DNA of 64,000 bases from Sebastes aleutianus. Its lineage: Eukaryota > Chordata > Actinopteri > Perciformes > Sebastidae. The notes beneath the pieces are model-generated. The model searched no databases and was not told the origin of the DNA. It saw nothing but the letters and a program-made list of their open reading frames with translations. Each line of letters starts with the position of its first letter. Position 1 is the first letter of the stretch. The DNA lies in assembly GCA_916700875.1 (NCBI GenBank), contig CAKAKS010000038.1, positions 16,398,444 through 16,462,443 on the forward strand, given 5' to 3'. The position numbers and the translations under genes are program-made. Below, piece by piece: positions 47,674 through 59,600 of the stretch.

Positions 47674-50600
47674 CTTCAGAGGTTAAGCTTCCTTTGTAGG
47701 CAAGGAACCTGTCAGTTCAAAGGGTTTGGCTCTCTCGTTTGAAACAAAAAAACAGGTCAGAAAGAGCAGAAACGGAGGAGGAGAGAAATGCACTTCCACA
47801 TTCAACAAAAAGGTTATTTCAGGTAGGGGGGTTATTTTATTTTATTTTATTTTTGGCATCAAGAAGAAAGGCCTGAGCTGTGGAGGAAGATTGGCCACAC
47901 CAGATGTGATTTCAAACTGCTTTTCATTTCCACTGACCACCTTTGTCTCTAACAATACTGAGAAGAATATGTGACAAGGATCGGCTCTGGCTTCGGGCCC
48001 TAATCATCGCCCCTTTGTCAGAGAGGAGGAGAACCGAGACTTTCATGGTTGCTCCTTTCTGTGGTCTTTGTTGCTCGTCACCGGTGGATGTGAATGATGA
48101 GATCAAAGGCGCAAAAATCGCAACTGATCAAGTGTGGAATCTTTCTCATCACCTCAGAGTGTGATCTCACTCAAGGTGCCTGCCGTGGCGAGGTGAGCCA
48201 TTTTTACTTGGGAGCCTGTGTGGCGTGAGCGCACGCACTGTGGGATACATTCTGCGTGTGTGAGCATGTCTATGTCTGATGTTTTTGCAAGTCTGCCCAT
48301 GAGTACGTGTTGTTTCTGTCAGGTACGTGGAAAGGTATCTGAGGTACTCCTGAACCACCTGAGAATTTGGAAGTTGTGTATATATATATATAAATATATA
48401 TATTGTTTTTAAAAGCTGTGGGGCAGATGGGCAGAATACTGCTTTTTCTTCACCATCCACACTTGTGTTAAATTTAGCCTCATTCTGGCACAACAGCAGC
48501 TGTTGGGAGCTCAGAGAGACGAGGCGGAGGGGAGCGAAAGGAAAAGCAGAAGAGAGATAATGTGTGAGGGGGAGACGAGACAGGAGGGGAGAAAAGGAGG
48601 CAAGCGGTGGAGAAAAAGACGCGGTGGAGGACAGAAAATGACGGAAGGCGAGAGCGAAAGAAAAAAATAATAAGGAGAAAAGGCGGAGGCAGGGGCTATG
48701 GCACGTCTTCCAGAAGCCTCTCCATCCCGTGTCGGATGTGTTAGGGAATGGGCCGTAAAAGAGGGGGTTCGGTGTGAGTGAGTGATGGAAGGGAAGATGG
48801 GGGAGGTCAACCTCGGCTTGTCTAAACTCACAGTGGTGCGCCAGGCTCGGCGACTCTTCATCACTGTCTATCACTTCTATTCCTGACACCTCAATGTCAG
48901 GGAGAGTGGAAACCGGCGCGGGGGCACTGACAGCAAGGAGAGAGAATACTGAGGGAGGGCTCAAGCTCCTGGATCATGTCAAGAGCTACTGAAAGGGAAA
49001 CCAGCAGAAATAGGAGTAGGAAATTGGTGTGTGGGTCTGTGTGCAAACCCTGTGTTCCCTGCAGAGAATGATTGATACCAGTATGTGTGTGTCAGCTTTG
49101 TGTATCTGCAAACACTCTCCTTGTACACAGGTCAACACTCACCTGCTCAACCCAGACTCCAGATCCCTCCTCAGGAGCCCAGAGGATCATGGTTTTGTCC
49201 ATGGAGGCAGAGAGAAGACTGAGAGGCTGTTGCAGCTCACCACCTGCAGGGGGCGACAAAGAGACACTGGAAAACCAATACAGGAGCAGCATTCATAGTC
49301 AATAATAGTCAACAGTCAGTTATTAGGCCAGTGGTTTGTGATCTTTTATGATTTATTTTTTAAGGTTGCACAGTAATCACGATCATGCTTTTCATGGCAA
49401 ACTCAAGCCCAACAGGCAACAACAGCTGTCAGTGTGTCAGTGTGCTGAATGAACTAGGACTTGTCCAAAACTGCATGTGATTATCATAAAGTGGGCATGT
49501 CTGTAAAGGGGAGACTCGTGGGTACCAATAGAACACATTTTCATTCATATATCTTGAGGTCAGAGGTCAAGGGACTCCATGGAAAATGGCCATGACAGTT
49601 TTTCCTTGACAAAATTTAGCGTAAGTTTAGAGCGTTATTTATCCTCCTTCGCGACAAGCTAGTATGACATGGTTGGTACAGATTTATTCCTGGTCTTTTA
49701 GTTTCATATGATACCATATCTTCACTCTAGCTTCAAAACTGAGCCCGCTACAAAAAAAGGTTGATTGCATTAATGCGTTAAAGAAAATAGTGGCGTTTAA
49801 ACTAATTTGCGTTAACGCTTTATCTTTGAAAGCCCTAGTATTTTATTTAAGGGAATTATGAAGAGATTCATTTTTCTTAGGATGCATGGCATCATGTCAT
49901 ATCCTAATTATTATAATATATGCTTAATAATCATAAACAAATTGTGAAGATGAAAAAACTATTCTGATTAAAAAATGTGATTTCAAGATTGAGCAAAATA
50001 ATTGCGACTACCTTTGCCCTCATAATTGAGCTCAGAATTGATACTTACTGGATGTGTCCAAATATAACGATGTGTGATGTACACAAAAGCTGGACTGGGT
50101 GTGAAGTGATCTTGATGTAATAAGCTTTTAAGGCAACCAGAGTTTAAAGAGAAGATTTAGCACATCCATCAGCCTTTTCCCCTTGAGAGCTAATTAAGCC
50201 AATAACTTTTCACACCCGTGTTTTTCCTTTTTTCTTTGAAATTGTCGCCTGCCTTTTCTAAGCAAGAGCATTGTAAGACAAGGGGAGAGAAACAATGTCT
50301 CTCAGCTTAGCATGCAAGCCAATCTATTTACTTCCACAGGCTGTAGAAACATAATAAGTGACGTGTTTGGAGGCAACTATAATTCTGAAAGTTCGATTCA
50401 CTTTTAAACAAACACAACTGTGAGATGTTGGCAGGAACCTACTGCCAATTATCTGAAGCTTTTGTGAGTAATGACCAATCCCTTCCCTGGTTTTTAATCA
50501 AGGTACCTTTGTATAGAGGAGGCTGCCAGTGGACTCCATAGACCCAGTTCTCATGGCCTGCCAGGACTGTCTCAAGAGACACAGCAAACACAGAAGACAC

Positions 50601-53600
50601 ATCTGCAGCAAGAACACAGAGAGGCCAAATGAAGACTGTTGTGAAGATATCAGTTTTATATTATATAGCTGATTAACTTAGTAGGAATATGTAATTCTTA
50701 ATGTATGTGTTACACCGATAAAGGTAAACACACATAAACACACACACTTGGTTCTTTACGGAGGTCGGTAACCACCATGTGCCATTATACCATCAAAAAG
50801 CGTGTCTATTCATATGGTTAATTATCACCCTTTTTATTAATCAAGCCTGCGTGGACGGCTCACCTCTCTCCTTCACTTCAAAAACGTCCTCTTTCATTTT
50901 GATGATGGTGTGATCGTCCTCTGTGCAGGCGTCTGTCCCAGACTTGGCACACAGCCTCCACACTCTGATGAGGCAGTCCTGGGAACAGCTGGCTAATAAC
51001 AGCTCCCCACCTGAACGAGTCAGACAGAGAACATGAAAACCTTCCTGACTGGAAAGACATTTTATTTCAATTCTTAAAATACCACCATTTAACACCCCCA
51101 GTTGATAACTTACATCAAGACAATTGTTTTTTTGTATTGCATGTTTTCTGAAATAGTATGTTTAAATATGTAAATGAGGCATTCGCTTATTAAAATATGT
51201 GCTAATTTGAATACATTTCCAGAACAGAAATCTGAACATTTGATAAAACCAGGTTCAAAATTCTTGTTTCATTTTGTTGTAATATTAGAGTCGAAGGTTT
51301 TTACAGAAGGAATCTCTTTTTATCACTCCATAAATCACAAAATACTGTCAACCACCAAAAAACAAATCCATTTTCACCATGTTTTTAGGAATAAAATGTT
51401 CTATAAATCAGGATATGAATGATATATGAACAAATCCCTGTTGAAAAACCTTCAGAATATAGACAGGAATGGAACTGGAAAGTTTGGTGAATGTAAGTGC
51501 TGCTGAAGGGGAGATTTCTGGCTCAGAGTCTGAGAAAAAAAGATTTTGCTGGAGACATTTTGCAAGACGCTTCAGGTAAATAGGGTAAAACATTTGAACT
51601 AGTAGCCTAGATCCCCAGTTGATGACTTACATTAGACAATTATTTTTTGTATTACAAGTTTTCTGAAATGTTATGTTTAAATATGCAAATGAGACATTAT
51701 CTAATGCTAACTTTTGGGGAATTTAGGAGAAATCTAAAGACGCAAATAGACAAATTTTAGTAAAATAAACACCTAAATGTGTATTTTGTGTACTTTCCAC
51801 TAGTCTGAAAAGAAGACATGTTATGGAAGCAAATGGAAGCCTAAAATCTCAAAATTGGCCAATGCATGGAAAACAATGTTCCACAAGCAAGAACCACTTG
51901 TATTTTGAATTTTTCTCTTAGGTACAAACACAATTTACGAGTGGTCCAGACCTGTCGTAGGAGTTATGTGCAATTAGTCTACTCTCATATAGACTAACAA
52001 TATCATCATTAATTTAAATTGGCCATTGTTGCTGTTGTATAACACTACAATATCAATATGAACATCACAAACTGAGAAACAACTTAAATGATGCACTACT
52101 TGAAGGTTAATTTGTCTTAGTATATAATAAAGGTCAATGTGTTTGCTGAATCTGACGTGGCAACACTCGTACGAGCCCACGATACGAATAAAAGTAAAAG
52201 AAAGTTAAGACAGGAATACGAACATGTTCTTGCATGAGGCTAAGTGTTTTTGCCTGTAGTGTCTCACCTTAGGTAAAGTTGAGTATGGTTAAAGTAATTG
52301 AGCCAAGTTGGACGATTTAGAACTGAGCCTAACAAGCAACTTTTCTGACTTGGACTCAAGAATACCAAGTTTAGTTTTTTTTGGTTTGTAATGAGCATTA
52401 AAGCCTCACCTAGCTCGTCCATAGACTCCTGTTATCTTCAATTATTTGTTAGAAGTGCTATCAAGGCATTACAGAGGAATGCTGCTGACTGTGACATAGC
52501 CAGCAGGACGGCAGGAGTACCGGCCAAATATAAACAAAGCACAAGCCGCTATCTCCGAGTGCTCCCGTCTGTCACATTATGTGTTTAAGGTTTAGTCCAA
52601 TGGCCACTGGCCCAGATTTGCTTCTGCCAAGATAAATAGGCAAATTATAAAAATCCTCTGTTGCTAACACCTAAGGCCTCCTGAATGCTGGGAGAGGTAG
52701 GAGGAAGGCCGTAATTATTTGTCGATCATGGTGTTATGACATTGATGACAATGACAGTGATTGTTTTGCTACTTGCCTGAAGCTCTGCCAAAATTACTTG
52801 TATTGGTGACTTTCTTGAGCCTGTCAGACTTTTTTTTATGGAACTTTGTTTTTGATAGTTGTGACAATATAAAATACCCATAGGAAACAAATAAAGTTGA
52901 AACTTACACTTATCTTGAATCATTTATTTCCACATTTATTTGTTCATTTATTTCTGTATATATTTATTTACGTTTTAAAAAAATATTTCACTTTTGCATG
53001 AAAAATACAAATATTTATTTATCTCTATATAATGTAATTTATTTATTTCTATCCCTTTACTTATCCTTATTCTTTTCTCTATTGCTTTTGCTATTCCTTG
53101 AAGGTCCAAGCTGTCAATCAACTGGCATTGGGTGAGCCTTCCCTTTTTCAAAAATATATATATACAGAAATAAATGAACAAATACATGTGAAAAAAATGT
53201 AAATGCTTAAAAAATGGATTTTATATTTTATTTTGTGTCTTTATATTTCCACTTTTATCTGTTCTTATTTATTTCTCTTTATATTTCCACATTAATTTAT
53301 ATATTCTTCTTTATATTTCCACATTTTCTTATTCTTTTATAGATTTATACTTTTTTATGGCACTCCTATGACTCCATAGTAGCCTGATGTGTAATGCTTG
53401 TAACGTGTTGTTTTGTAATTAATTGAATGACGTGTACCCGATGTGTAACTTGCTGCCTTCTTGGCAAGATTGAAAAAGAGATTATATAAAAAAAAATTAA
53501 AAAAGAATGTGTATGAGATCAGATGTCTGACTGTCCATCATAATCAAAGTAATAACGTGATGCCAAGTCCCGTGGCCAGGCCTGTTTAGGACTACAAACA

Positions 53601-56600
53601 GCTGTTCCAAAGTGTGCAATGTTATATATCAAAAAACATGTGCTAACACCATCGGTAAATTAAAGTGATTGTGAGATACACAGTTGTTACAACTGGCACT
53701 ATATGTATATATGTATTAGATCTGATGGTGATGCCTGAGATTAGGTGTCTGACTGCCCATCATATTAAACCAATGAGGCTTCATGAATCTGAGTTATAAA
53801 GCTAGGCACGTGCACCAGATGTGTTTTGGAGCAGCAGCTGAAGACTCAGAGGTAACTTTTTCCTGCTGAGCCAGCAAATATCAAAACACAAGTTAATCAC
53901 TGTCAGTAAATGGTTTAAGTCAGTGCTCAGCGACACGCAGGAGAGGGGGAGACAGCTGTGTATGGCTTGCGCTCGCACGCTGTGACACCGGTACACACAG
54001 CTGGTTTGGTGTTACAGCCAAAGTGATACATGTATATGACACTCTCAGTGTGTTTCGGTTACAGTTCGGCTAACTGTGAAAGAACGATGAATGATAAAGT
54101 GTGAGTTCAGATCAGTTTGTGAACTGAAGGAAACGCAAATGCAGAACTGATCATATTAGTAACGGTCCAAACTTTTAACAGCCAAAGTCGACATGTTTCA
54201 TTTCACTGATCAGAAGAACAACTGGCAACGTGTGTTGCTGAACGTGCATCATATTAAATTCTAACATATTTAAATTTATTTTAGTGCAGCTTTCTGTTAT
54301 GATGCAGAATAAAGGAGCGACTGTAGAGGACAGTGAAAAAATGAAGAGCCTTTAACTAGAGACGTTCAATCGGTAATAACTAATAATGCGTTTTTCAAAA
54401 CAGACATTAGCTACCTGTTTGATGGTGATGAGGAACATAAAGCAGGGCTTGATCCTCTGCATGTAAAACACATCTTTATGACTTTATGGCTCACATGAAA
54501 GTCGTCTTTTTGATCTAACTATTTGATCTCTTTTTTATCAAATAAATCTTGCAAGAGAAGGTTGAACTAAAAAGACCATCTCCAGCTCCCAAGAAGGTCA
54601 GACTACCCTCTCTTCAGTAAAGTAGGAATCATAACATTACAACATATGACCAGCTGATTTTATACTGGTGCCAATTTTATTCTACTACTAAGAGTGAAGG
54701 AAAGAAAATCGCGATTTAGAAAATAGGATAAAAAAAGAAAACAGAAAATAGCATCATGCTCTGAATGCCAGTGTTTAACTGCTATGATACACTGCCCCTC
54801 TAGTGCTGCAATTTGCCATCTGCCAAGTCATAAAAGAACAGAATGATTTATGTAACTACTACCACAGTGGAGAGAGGGGTTTGTCATTCCTGTGGGGATA
54901 TTTCACAAAAACAAACTTCTCTCTGTCTCTTTGCTGGCTCGTAGCTTGGCAGCGTGGAGTAGGTCATAGACTGAGAGTGGGAAGGAGACACTGGTGGAGA
55001 GGGCTGGTTGAGGAGATGAAATAGCTTTTACACAGTCAGAACAGTGCAGTAATGAAGAGCCCTTGAAGAGGGTTACACAATTAGTAGAGCTTGGACGGGA
55101 TCCATGCATTGCCATGTGCTATCATAATACTGTGAAAAGCACACAAGTCCGTGAAACTGGACTCAAAATAACTGGTTGAAAGGCAGCGGTGTCTAGTTTT
55201 GATTTTTCTAAATGCTCTATTGATCTAAAAACTGAAAATGGTCTTCTTGCTTGCTTTTTGCTTTAAGAAGGTCAAAATGTACTTGTCTGTCTTTCTCATC
55301 AAATTCTCCCTCAGCACTCAAGTCGATCATGTGTGATCTGACTCTTTCAAAGCCCAGTATTATCCAGTCTGCAGGCTTGCTTAAGATGGAGAACCACAAG
55401 CACAAGCCCTCAGAGGACTACCATATCAGATTCAAGCAGGTGTATCAAATTTCAAACTTGCTATTATACAGTATGCATGCATAACATTGGAAAACATCCT
55501 AAACAATTTGTTGTTGTTTTTTTACGTATTTAAAAATTACTTTTTAGTCTGGCTTTTAATTGAGTTTTATTAATTTATTTGGCTAATAACTTACTGTACT
55601 TTACATGTTTTGTCTGGCTTTCAGTGAGCTTTATTTATCTTGCAAAATATTTATTGTGTTTTGCCTTTTTTTCTGTTTTTATTTATTTATCCATCTATTT
55701 GTGTATTCTAGTCTTTTTTGCTTATTGTTATACAGTATGATGGTATACCAAGTCAGAGTTCCTATCTATTTTTAATCTCTGGTGAAAATAGTGTTGGGCT
55801 GGCAGATGAAATTCGGGCTGCTTTTGTCAACATTTGGCAGGGTTTTGAAAATATTGCGAAAACAAAATATTACCAAGCAAGCTGTCATTTTATGGTGAAA
55901 AACACAAACACTTTGTTGTGTCAACTCACTCATATCATTGACTCATTTAATTTGAGGAATACTTGATTGACATGAGTTGTATTAAATCGTCGTTAGAGAT
56001 AAGGGAGGACCTACCTTGACGTCATCATCGTTGACATTGACATGGCAATTTGTTTATTTGGTTGTCTAAATGCACTCTTTGTGGGTCGTGATAGCCTATT
56101 TATGCAGATATGAAGCTTTATGATACTGTATGTCTTCTATTGCGTATGTAATGGATTAATGGTTTTACACGGGTTTCTGGAAAGGTTATGATTTGGGCTG
56201 TATTTTATTGAATTGGGCTGGAAACTGAAATCTGATTTGGCAACACTAGGCTCAGGAGTCTTTAAACAGTGTGTATATTTTATGTTCTGAAATTTTTAAC
56301 CTTGGCTTTCTGGTTAATGGAAAGGTTTTCCAAATCACAAAACCCTGCCAATATACTGTATATTGTATGTATATCTGACTTTAAGTCAAGTGAGATGTGC
56401 AAGCATACTGAGATAGAAATAGTTAATTCAAAACAGGTTCTACTACCATCTCCAAACAGTAGCGCTCACCTAGAGATGCCCAGGCCACTCCACGAACCCA
56501 GTCTTCATGTCCTTGCAGTGACATGGCTTTCTGGAGCTGTTGTAGAGCAATTAAAAAAGGTCAAATGTTGCTCTAATACATTTAGTAATTAAGTGTTGGC

Positions 56601-59600
56601 AAGGAAAACATGAATGAGCTGCCCCTGACAAGAGTATCGGTCTGAGCTTACCTCTCCGTTAGACTGCAAATACAGATGCACCTGAGAGTTATCGCCCCCA
56701 CAGGCCAGTATGGGAACTGTGAGAAAAGAAGGTTTTCACACAGTCATGTAAGCACACACACATGGCAGGTTGCATACACTTCTATAAACAGGAGCGAGGC
56801 GGAAGGGAAGAATGAAGCACAGCATCAAACAGGCGAAAGGCACGTAAAACAGAAAGGCAAAAGCAAAATGACACTTCAAACGCTGGCTGCATTTTGAATA
56901 TGACATGCGGGTACAGGCGCTGAAGCAGTGGTGCAAATTGAGATGGATGACATGAGAGGAAAAAATGTCTGTGTGTGTAGCGCACAACTTAAAGGATGTC
57001 TATGTAGGAACAGCTTAGGCTTACCTCTGCTGCCTGGCAACAGTGCCAAAGAGACATCCATCATGAAACTGCTGCCAAATGATAAGGTATGGAGGCACTC
57101 GGCTGAGGAACACACATGCACATGGAATTAAACTTTCTGATGCCCTACGAGTAATACTGCTACACAACTAAAAAAGAATATATTATGACAATCTATATGG
57201 CTTTTGTGTGAACAGAGTTAAATGTGTAAATACTTCTTTTGACTGTTCCTTTTTTAAATATTTGCAAAAAGATTTTTATTTTTTTCTCTGCAACCCCTTA
57301 ACTGTAGAGGCCAAGTGTCTTTCAAGCTGTCACAATCCAACATAACATGCACAGTATTTTTATCTGGGAATACTCCCCAAGGTTACGCCCAGTCTGCATA
57401 CACACACGCTTAATTTCCATGACTGTCAAGCAGCATCAGTATTCATCGGTACTGACAGGTGGACAGAAACTTTCAACAAAGAGAAGCTGCTCTGGGTGAC
57501 AGCTTCGGGAAAAAAAGAAAAGTAGATATGGTTGACAGCTTGGAACACCACTGATATTTAACTATGTGAGGAAATTAAAGCAATATTACAATTAATACAG
57601 CTGTGGTGATTCGGTCAACATTTTTAAGCAAACAGAAGCATTGTGAGGAGAGATTGAACAGTATGTAGTTATTTCTGTCCAAAAAACATTTCACTTTTTT
57701 TCTATCACTGACAGATTGCTTTCCCTGTTTTGCCTACATGTTAAGTAGGTCTGACCCAAAGCCCTTATAAATTAATTATAATGTATTATGAATGTGCTTA
57801 TTATTGCATTATAAACATTACCTTCATAAGGTGTTACCAAAATATCTTCAAATAATATTATATAGAAATGTAAATACTGATTTGTGGGCAAATTCATTTT
57901 TTACTTGCCAATATTATATGTACATACTTTAACAGCCTTATTTTTCATTTCAAAACAATAAAAGGTGTAAGCAGATTAAAACACATTGCTTTTATCCCAA
58001 CGAACAACCTTTATAAATGTTTTAGTGGCCTTAAGGTTAAGATTACATCCCTGATAATATGATATTGACTGTTTGTGTGCTTTTTGTAAATTATGCAAAG
58101 GCGATAATAGGGGAAAATAACAAAATGTCCAATAAATATGAAAAGCTGCTCCTGTTGAAAGGTTATCATATATTAATTTACTTATGTTGACCCTATAAAC
58201 AATTTAGTATAGGTTAGGTTTTAACCACTCAGATGGTACCGATTTCTGGTCTAGAACAGTTCTGCAGCACTGCAGAAGTGAGGCAAATGACCATGTTGTT
58301 TGTAAATATTGCCATGTCCTCTAGCAGCCACTAGGGGGCAGATAGTCTAACTATAAGTGAATGGGTAAAATTGATTATTTATCAAGTAATATACAAGTCT
58401 CTTACTTCCTGGATAGAGTCCCACATCAAAACAAAATGAACTGATAGAAATGAACTGCGAAGATGCCTTTCTTTTGAAAATAAGGTTTTAGTTTTTTTCA
58501 AAATAATGACAATAAGGTTATATAAGTGGTTTCTAACTTGGGGGTCTGAACCCCTAAAAGGATCACAAGATGAATCTAAAGGGGTTGTGAAATAATCACT
58601 TGGGCACAAATACAAAATGATGTCAATGTTTAGGACTTAAAGCTGCAGTAAGCAACAATTTGTTTGCATCATTGGGCAAAAATTCCATATTAACCTTTCA
58701 GCATATTGCAATTCAAGTGTTCTCAGAGATAACTAGACTTCTGCACCTCATAATGGCTCTGTTTTCAGGCTTTAAAAAATCCAGCCCGTGACGGGAGACT
58801 TTGACCAATCACAGGCGACTTCAGAGAGAGAGCGTTCCTATTGGCTGTGCTCCGGTCATGTGAGCGGTGCTCGGTATTCCCCAAGAGATCTCAACATGGC
58901 TGCCGGGTCACAAACTTTCTCATTTTACAGCTAAACAGTACACTACAAGATGTTTCTGAAAACATCTGAGGCGAGAAATAGGCATTAACGTAACATAATA
59001 TTGATTCAAATTTGATCAGCGCTGCCTAGTTTGACCGTTTGGTTTGAGTTTGCGAGTGATTGACAGCCGGCTCTCATAGACGGTTGCTGGACAGCAGACC
59101 TCAGGTCAGCTCTGACTGGTTGTTTTCCTCCGGCCTGTGAAATCTTGCAGATGTCGTTAGGAGCACCGGAGGACACAGAGGCACATGTTTTTTTTTCAGG
59201 TTACCTGTTTCATGCACTACTGTCAGGATATAGCGACCGTTTTATAAAAATAACTTTTTTAAATCATATTTGCTCCAATCTCACCTACTTCAGCTTTAAG
59301 TGATTTTGTTTACTTTTATCTTGAGGAAAACTGTATAGTTTTACCTCTTCATGCCTCTAAATGTATTCAAATCAAAGAGTCTGAGAATCACTCTTTGATT
59401 GAACTGCTCACAACTTACTCACAGACATGCACCCTGTGAGGAGGGATCTCAAGTAGACATTGCTTCATATTAAAAGGATCACAAGTAAAAAAAGTTGGGA
59501 ATCCCCCAAATTAACAACCAATCCTACCCAAATTACTACTTTAAAAAGCTTTTCTTTTGTAACGTTTCCAACATTATTATGGCAACAAAGTAGTGTACAA

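Noticed and set aside
55718..55966. 82-codon frame as a transposase relic
   Set aside because: No transposase motif is visible and the neighbourhood is A/T-rich intron; evidence too thin.
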